Assembly (NCBI GenBank): GCA_004335835.1
Contig: RWJK01000545.1
Span: 1-42,243, forward strand
Direction: 5' to 3'
Length of the DNA: 42,243 nucleotides
Origin: Scenedesmus sp. ARA3
Taxonomy: Eukaryota > Chlorophyta > Chlorophyceae > Sphaeropleales > Scenedesmaceae
Part shown: positions 22,424 to 29,986 of the stretch, in pieces
Numbering within the stretch: the stretch's first letter is position 1
Layout of the letters: every line of letters starts with the position of its first letter
Notes under the pieces: generated by a model
The model's input: the letters and a program-made list of their open reading frames with translations, nothing else
Database searches by the model: none
Told to the model about the DNA's origin: nothing
Made by a program: the position numbers and the translations under genes

Positions 22424-23169
22424 TGTCAGCGTGGTAAGCTTCTACACGCTGCCGTCATCTGTGCTGGGCCATGAGGAGCACAATGAGCTGCGGGCAGCCT
22501 ACATGTTCTACACAGGTGAGCCGGCAGCCAGGCAGACAGCTGCACAATGTTGACAGAGAGGTTGCATGGTGCATGCAAGTATCCTGATCATAATCGACCG
22601 GAGTGATGTGTGAGGCAACCGGGATCAGAGGGGAAGGAGCTGCTGCTGCTGCTGCTGCTTCTGCTGCTGCATTGCGTCTTACTGGGCAAGAGCTGCCATT
22701 GTTTGCAGTGGCATTCGAACTGCAAACGGGTGTTGACCGCAAGTGCTGCTCGCTTGGCTCAGGTACTACTGGTAGGCCGTGCTGCATCTGGACCAATGCA
22801 GCAGTTCATGTGGTCAACGTGTGCGTATGTTACTTCCTTTCTGCTGTGGCACACAGCCATGCCGAGCATGCACGCTGCTATGACAGTCCCGCCGCCACTG
22901 CCTGTCTCTGTGCCTCTCGTCGGCTCCCCTTCTGCACTCCCGCAGTGCCCGGCCCCACGCCGCTGACTCAGCTGATGCAGGACGCGCTCACCCTGGCTGC
23001 TGGCAAGGGCTATGACGTGTTCAATGCACTGGACCTGATGGACAATGCCAGCTTCCTGAAGGAGCTGAAGTTTGGCATTGGGGATGGCGCGCTGCAGTAC
23101 TACCTGTACAACTGGCGCATGGCTAACACGCCGCTGCAGCCCAAGGAGCTGGGGCTGATCCTGCTGTGA
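17573..23169 (+). CDS. NMT1: Glycylpeptide N-tetradecanoyltransferase, 10 exons
   Basis: Exons: 17573-17755, 18149-18225, 18649-18697, 19008-19060, 19738-19873, 20619-20711, 21050-21199, 21571-21746, 22226-22515, 22946-23169; about 476 residues. It transfers myristate from myristoyl-CoA to N-terminal glycine of proteins. Family landmarks in order: [45 protein letters not shown] (Phe-Leu of the oxyanion hole); [80 protein letters not shown]. It ends in ...LILL, matching the family rule that the C-terminal carboxylate is the catalytic base. Unusual is an insertion of about 45 residues (poly-Gln then poly-Ser) between YVVDSQ and VVSFYTLP in exon 9. Several introns hold partial exon copies, listed separately. 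Confidence 0.95.
17882..18059. repeat. 89-bp perfect-length tandem duplication in NMT intron 1
   Basis: Copies 17882-17970 and 17971-18059 abut exactly and differ at only two positions that I can see (C/T and G/A). There is no exon sequence inside. It is a purely intronic duplication of the same unit size as the exon-junction copies elsewhere. Confidence 0.92.
19509..19700 (+). repeat. Two decayed copies of NMT exon 5 5' end with acceptor
   Basis: The acceptor and first ~45 bases of exon 5 (encoding [11 protein letters not shown]) recur at 19509-19558 and 19621-19680, upstream of the real exon at 19738. The first copy has lost the reading; the second reads FNYSAEFL followed by TAG. The second and the real copy are preceded by long CTG runs that end in TGTGCAG. 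Confidence 0.9.
19973..20352 (+). repeat. Four partial copies of NMT exon 5 3' end with donor
   Basis: The end of exon 5 ([13 protein letters not shown]) with its GTGAG donor recurs at about 19973-20023, 20084-20139, 20210-20260 and 20311-20352, downstream of the real exon. Period is about 105-125 bp. The first copy changes mostly third positions, the second has Val to Ala, the third Ala to Thr, and the fourth has lost about nine bases inside the exon part. Confidence 0.92.
20779..20930 (+). repeat. Two partial copies of NMT exon 6 3' end with donor
   Basis: The segment encoding [10 protein letters not shown] plus donor GTGGGTGACAGCTGGCAGC recurs at about 20779-20840 and 20877-20930 after the real exon end at 20711. 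The period is 98-99 bp. The first copy changes LIK to LGK; the second keeps LIK. Confidence 0.92.
21333..21530 (+). repeat. Two partial copies of NMT exon 8 5' end with acceptor
   Basis: CCGCGCATGACCATGG (PRMTM) starts at 21333 and 21457, before the real exon at 21571. Both copies have a CTGCAG acceptor, whereas the real exon is preceded by CTGAAG. Copy 1 runs 238 bases upstream (out of phase with the real exon); copy 2 runs 114 bases upstream but meets TGA. Neither can replace the real exon. Confidence 0.9.
21935..22010 (+). repeat. Partial copy of NMT exon 8 3' end, synonymous changes only
   Basis: About 74 bases encoding [23 protein letters not shown]'s core plus the donor recur here, about 264 bp after the real exon end. 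Against the real exon I count three differences, all at third codon positions and all silent. The donor GTGAGCG is kept. Confidence 0.92.
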
Positions 23170-24288
23170 TTCGAATGTGTTGCAGATGGGAGTGTTGACC
23201 GAGAAGGTAAAGTTGGTAGCATGCAAGCAGGATGTGTGCGGCGATGGGTACAGCAGGGGCGGGTGGTCCTGCTGTGTGATGGTGAGGTTGATAGCGTCCT
23301 GCAAGTGCTGCTGGGTGGTGCGGGGAGCAGCGGCTCTCTTGCTGGCAGTCAGCCAGCAGTCAGCAGCCGAAAGCGGCTGCATCTCATCCTCTGTGTGCAG
23401 ATGCATCCTGTAAATATCCGGATGGCCGCCACCATTGCAGCGATGGTCACTGCAGCTTGCTGTGTGTAGGACCCGCAGGCAGTGCAAGTGTTGCCAGGTC
23501 TAGGTGCTGTCGGAGTTCACAGGCGTCCAAACAGCTGCTGGGTGCAGTCGGAGCACCTTCCGAACGTACAGTAGTATCTTCCAGTTCGCCTTGTGTTCAG
23601 CATGCTTGTGCAGGGCGCTGTGATGAGTGTGTACTGGTCGTACTGCAGCTTCAACTGTGCTCTCGGAGTGCACTACTGTGTCAACAGCACTGCCAGCTGT
23701 TTCAGGAATCTCTTAGCAGTCAAGCGAGCATTTTGTGGCATACTTGGCTCTGCTTCAAGCAGATTCATCATCAGCCAACCATCGCAGCTGAGTGGGTCGT
23801 CATGGTGACAAGCTCAGCGAGCTGAATTCAGATTTAAAAAGACAAACAAAGTTGCCGAAGCATCAGCGAAAAAGTAAAATACCCGCTTTCCCACTTTTCC
23901 TGATATTGAGCCAGCCTCGGACCGGAGATTACATCCCTCATCAGCGAAGCTTGCACCGGCAATGCATTTCAGTAACAATTGCTTGCAAACAACTTAGGAA
24001 GCATGAAGCCCCTTTGTCACGTTGTGGTGTTGAGTGTTTGTGTGGGCTGACGACGAGTCATTGATTTCTCACTGCAGCAGCACACGCTTGCACTTTCCGT
24101 TTGGTGATTTGGTGTTAGATCGAAACAATTGCTGTGCCTGAAAGCTTCGGCATACACACCGAATCAGTCAAGCCTTGATACTGGTGCATGGGCAAGCAGG
24201 TCTTCGCAGCACATCTAGAGAAGAAGAAACGCAGACTGGTAGCTGGCCTCCCTTGAGAGCCAGTGCCGTGGCGGTGGCCAACGGGGCC
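23170..24288. promoter_or_regulatory. NMT 3' flank and SEC 5' region with a short uORF
   Basis: Beyond the NMT 3' end this interval should hold the SEC promoter and 5' untranslated region. A short upstream open frame starts at ATG 24188 and encodes 22 residues rich in Lys and Arg before TGA, ending ahead of the proposed SEC start at 24289. If transcribed it could lower SEC translation. I recognise no other element. Confidence 0.4.
23409..23413 (+). terminator. TGTAA, probable NMT polyadenylation signal
   Basis: This is the chlorophycean polyadenylation motif, about 240 bases after the NMT stop codon and before the next gene. No second copy is closer. Assignment is by motif and distance only. 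Confidence 0.45.
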
Positions 24289-27200
24289 ATGCTCTGCGTT
24301 GCTCAGCCCGCAGCGGCGCAGGCGATGTTTCCGCTGCTGGGATTTATCAAGGAGGAGCAGGTGTGCTGCTGTTTCCAGTCTGGAAGCTTCGCTGAAGGGT
24401 GCTCTCTTGCCTCACGCTGCTTGCTCATACCCTCGGCGCCCGATCTGCAGGCATCTGGGCCTTCAGTGGTGCATTCCAGCTATCAAGCAATGAATATTGC
24501 GGCCGCAGCAGCATCGGCGGGGCTGTCGCAGCAGCGGATCCATTTGGAGCAGTCTCAGCTGTATGCTGGCCTGCAAGCAGTCAGTCTTGCACCAGCCTCG
24601 CAAGGTGAAGCCCGCACCTGTTGATAAATTGCTATGCAGCACACATCAGGAGTTGCCTAGGACTGTGTGGGCAGTGCAGCGGCTGGCAGTGGGGAATGCT
24701 GTGCAGGTCGCTGCTGCTGTGGCATGCCTGCAGCACCACGTGCCATCCACGTGCACGTTGCAGGATGCTTGTGAAGAGCATGAATAGCTAGCAACTGCCG
24801 GATGTAAGACTGCGTAGTCACGCAGGAGCACAGCCTGCGCTGCAGCCTGTCAGCGTGCACCATGCGCTTTCCTGCAGCTTCTGGATCACCAGCGGGCTTA
24901 CGCAGCGCAAATGCACACGCGGGGCCCAGCTAGTGCCTCGTATTTGCAGCACTGCTTGTTTTCAGTGCAGTGCAGGCATCAGCAAAGCGTAGTGTGCACT
25001 GCTTGGACAGGTGACACACCTGCAGGGTGCAATCCGCAGCACAGCATACCTGGCCGTACCCGCATGCCACGCAGCAGCTGTTGTTGGCTGCAGCACACAC
25101 GCATGCATGTCCAAGGGTTTCGCCGGACTGCAGTTCTCTAACTAGTGCACGCATTGCTGCTGCTGTGTTCGCTGCTGCTGCCGTTTACTGCAGCTGCAGA
25201 GCTGGCAGCAGCACCCAACCTTGAGCTGCTGCTGAAAGAGGCAACAGAGGCGTACAGGGCAGGAGACTACAACAGGGCGCTTGCACTGTGCCAGCCGGTG
25301 CGTGCATTACTGGAAGCAGTAGCAGCAGCGGCGGCAGCAGCAGGCTTGGCGTGCGCAGCAGCAGGAGCGGCTGGTTGGGAGCAGCAGCAGGCTGCAGCAG
25401 GATGCATGCGAGCTGCTGCTGATCGTTGCACAGCGGCAGTAGCAATTGCAGCAGCGGATGACTTGACAGCATGTCCTACGACATGAGAGAATTCAATGGG
25501 GTCAACTGGAGATAGGGCGGCAGCAGCAATAAAATTTGAATTGGCAAAATGAAATGGAGGCTTTCAGGCGGCAGCAGCAGCAAGGGCATCTCCAGTCAGC
25601 GGCAGAACACGGTCAGTGGCAGAACACGAGAGTGCGCAATGCAGCTAACAGCGGGTTCAACAGTAGTAGTAACAGATGAGCTGCTGGGTGCGCATGACGC
25701 CTCTGCTGCTGCTGCTGCTGCTGTTGTGTTGCGGGATTGCAGGTGTCTGCTGCGCTGCCCAACCGTGCAGAGGTGCTGCTGCTGATGGGCGCTATCTGCT
25801 ACCAGCTCAAGGACTACCAGCAGTGCATTGCCTACAACGACAGGTGCGGATACCGTGATGCAGTGCTGCTGCTGCTGCCGCCGCTGGACATGCCACATCA
25901 AGAGTTGCGGCTGCGAACGACAAGTAGCGTGCTGGATGAGTATGCCGGTTATGGCTTCTGCTGTTGCTGCTGGATATGCGACATCAAGATGCATTGCTGT
26001 GAACACCAGCGTGCTAAGCTCATATCCTGTGTGTATCGCTGCTGCCGCTGCTGCCAATCTGCAGGTGCATGCTGATCGACCCCAACCTGGCGGAGGCGCA
26101 CGCCAACCACATATCGCAGCACCCAACACTGTGCTAAACCAGCATGTTTCGCTGCTGCTGCTGCTGCTGCTTCTCACCACCAGGTGCATTCTGATCGACC
26201 CCAACCTGGCGGAGGCGCATGCCAGCCATATCGCAGCACCCAACACTGTGCTAAATTAGCATGTTTCGCTGCTGCTGCTGTTGATGCTGCTGCTGCTGCT
26301 GCTGCTGCTGTCTCATCACCACCAGGTGCATTCTGATCGACCCCAACCTGGCCGAGGCGCACGCCAACCTGGCCAACGCACTGCAGCAGCTGGGCAACAT
26401 TGACATGGCCGTTGTCTACTACCAGTCAGCGCTGCGGCTGAAGCCCTTCTTCACAGATGCTTACAACAACATGGCGTCTGCGCTGGTGGCCAAGGGCTTG
26501 ATTCCAGAGGCAATGGATTGCTACATGCAGGCGCTGAGGGTGAACCCGCGCCTGGTGGACGTGCACAACAACTTGGGAGACCTGTGGCGCGCACAGGTGG
26601 GTTTGCAGATGGCTTGTGACTGTTTAGGTGTGGATTTCCTTGTTGGTGCTGAGGGTGAACCCGCGCCTGGTGGACGTGCACAACAACCTGGGCGACCTCT
26701 GGCGTGCACAGGTGTGTGTTGGTGTTGTTGCAGCTGCAGCGCAGTAGTGCACGCACAGCGCAGGCATGCAGCGCACTCGTACACATTACACCTGCATGCA
26801 CTGACCGTTGTGTCGCATTTGCATCCTGCCGCATTGCCGGGCGTGCTGGGGCCGTGATTTACCTTGGTTCAAACACTGCTTTTCTGTTGTTGCCTGCAGG
26901 GCGTGCTGGGCCGTGCTGCTGCGCAGCAGTGCTACCTTGAGGCGCTGCGCCTGGACATGCTGTACGCGCCAGCCTGGCGGGGCCTGGGCGACCTGCTGCG
27001 GGAGAGCGGGGAGCTGGTGCAGGTGCGGGGTGGGATGCGTTGAGTTTCTATGTTCTTCCATGTTGAATGATTTTTGTTTGCGCATTGTACAACACGCCTT
27101 TGTGCCGACTACCTTTGGCGACGCCTCAACCGCATTGCTTCATCGATATCAATTTCCCGAACATATGCATCACGCCTTATGCCTACTTGAATGATGCTGT

Positions 27201-29943
27201 CCTGCAGGCGCTGTCCTGCTACCAAGAAGCCGTGCGTCTGCGGCCCCGCTACGGCGACGCCTTCACCGGCATGGGCGTTGTCTTGAAGGAGCTGCAGCGG
27301 CGGCCGGAGGCGGAGGCGTGCTTTGAGGCCGTGGTGCGGCTGCGGCCGGGCTGCGCGCTGGCACTCGGCAACCTGGCAGGTGCGTGCGGGCATGTTGGGC
27401 ACGTTAAAACGCATCGAAGCCGTTTCTTGTCTGGTTGCCTTGGTAGCGGTGTGCCGCGCCGTCAGCGGTGTTGGTTGCTGTCACCTTAATCTTGCATGCA
27501 GCCACTGGCCCTGTGGGGTCGGCTGTTGCTGCAAGAAATGCGTGAAACACGACGCCCTGGCTGATGGATTGCTGTGCTGTTCCCTCTTGTTTCTGTCTGC
27601 AGGCATGATGTACGAGCAGGGCAAGCTGGATGCAGCCATCAGCATGTACCACAAGGCCCTCACCATCGAGCCAAGCTTCCCGGAGGCTTACAACAACCTC
27701 GGCAATGCGCTGCGCGAGGCCGGCCGCTACGACGAAGCCATCGCCTGCTACAGCGCATGCATCCAGCTGCAGTACAGCAAGGCACTACAGCAGGCGCAGC
27801 TGCAGCATCTGCCGATGCAGCCGGATATGGCAGCAGCACTCGCAGCAGCAGGCAGCGGTGTAACAGTCAGCATTCAGGGGCTTCCCGGATTAGCTGCGCC
27901 AGGCAGCAACAGCACGATTGTGTCTGTTACAGCAGCCGGGGGTGGCAGCAGCGGACTCGTGTCTGGGCTTGCGGCAGTTGTGGCGAGCCGCCCGCCGGCA
28001 CTGCTGCTGCCGCCGGCTGTTGCGCAGCGCGTGAGCGTGGCGTATAACAACCTTGGAGGCATTTTGAAGATGATGGGTCAGGCCATGGCTGCGATTGCAT
28101 GCTATGAACAAGTCGTGCTGCTGCAACCAGACTCACCAGAGGGCCACACCAATCTGGCCAGTGCATACAAAGATGCAGCGCGGCATGATGTGGCGATCCA
28201 GAGCTACCGCCGGGCCCTCACGCTTCGCCCGGACTTCCCAGAGGCCTTTGCAAACTACGTGCACAGCCTGCAGTGCGTCTGCGACTGGGGAGAGCGCCCG
28301 GCGCTGTTTGCGCGCCTCGAGGCGGAAGTGCGGCGCGATTTGGGCGCAGGACGCCTCCCGAGCGTACAGCCCTTCCATGCAATGGCCTATCCGTTTTCGG
28401 CGGAGCTTGCGCTGGCTATCAGCATGCGGTATGCGGAGCATTGCAGCCTTGCTGCTTCGAGGCTGGGTTTGCCGGCGCTGCCGCACCCGCCTGCGGTGCC
28501 GCTGGCGCCCGGGCAGCGGCTGCGCGTTGCGTATGTGAGCAGCGATTTCGGCAACCACCCGCTGAGCCATTTGATGGGCAGCGTGTTTGGCCTACACGAC
28601 CGCAGCAAGGTGAGTTTTCTTTTCTGTTTGTGGTATTGCTTGCTTCAGGATCAATGCTTTTGTTGCGCGGTGGTGTCAACAGGTGACTGCTTTGTATGCA
28701 TTCCAATGCTTTGCGCCTCCCTTTTCATCTTCCCTAGCCCATCTGCTCATCTGCTTTGTTCCCTCTTGTGCCTGCCTGCTGTGCCTTCTACCGCCAGGTG
28801 GAGGTGCTCTGCTACGCGCTGTCCCCAAGCGATGGCAGCGAGTGGCGGCTGCGCATCGAGGCAGAAGCCGAGCACTTCCTAGACGCCTCAGCCCGGTCTG
28901 TCGCTGACATCTTGTCCTGCTGTTTCCGCCCTGCTGCCTGTCTGTCTCATACGCAGGTGGAGGTGTTCTGCTATGCTCTCAGCCCCAGCGACGGCAGCGA
29001 GTGGCGCCTGCGCATCGAGGCAGAAGCCGAGCACTTCCTGGACGCCTCAGCCTGGTCTGTGGCTGACATCGCTCGCCGCATCAGCGCGGACGGCATCCAC
29101 GTGGCAGTCAATCTGAACGGCTACACCAAGGGCGCGAGGAATGAGATCTTTGCGCTGCGGCCTGCGCCGGTGCAGGCCAGTTACATGGGCTTCCCCGCAA
29201 CCACAGGTGAGTAAAGCAAATCAGTGCGTGCAGCTGCTGTTGCGCCTTGATTTCCGCAGCCAGGGTTTGGGTTCTAGCAGCGTGGTGGCGTGTGGTCATC
29301 ATCATGCACAGCGGGCCTACCTGTTTGGTGCAGGTGTATACACATGTGTGGCTGGCTGGCTTTGTCATGCTTTACACAGCTGAAACAGTGGTGTTTCTTT
29401 CAAAAGCATTAGGCATTGGCTGACTGAATGAATGTGCACATTCGCTGCTGCTGCCTTGCATTTTACATCCACAGGCGCGCCGTTCCTGCCGTACCTCATC
29501 ACGGACAAGGTGGTGGCGCCGCCTCAGCTGGCGCACTGCTACAGTGAGAAGCTGGCGCTCATGCCCAACTGCTACTTTGTCAACGACTACAAGCGCTGCC
29601 ACAGGTGCGGCTGTGTGTTGTGTTTTGGTCGTCTGTCAGGCGGTGGCTGTCCCTTTCTGGACATGAAACACTGCATGCCCGGTAGCACACGTATAACCTA
29701 CCTATGTTCTGATTTGCAAGACCAGCAGTACCATCGGCTCCGCCCAGCACCACTCACCGTCAAGCTATGTGCAGCCAGCTATGGACACGTGCCTGCGGCA
29801 ACCAAACTCATTGACCTGCGCTGCCCCTGTGCTGCACATCTGCAGGGATGTGCTCAACAAGGCGCTTCTGCCCAGGAGGAGTGAGTCTGGGCTCCCCGAG
29901 GACAAGGTTGTCTTCTCCTGCATCAACTTCGTAACCAAATTAA

Positions 29944-29986
<43 letters not shown>

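Noticed and set aside
25145..25486. Signal-peptide-like start ([16 protein letters not shown]) for the TPR gene
   Set aside because: It would start at GTG, not ATG. The hydrophobic part is the CTG-rich intron before the acceptor at 25193, and the phase instead links to an upstream exon.
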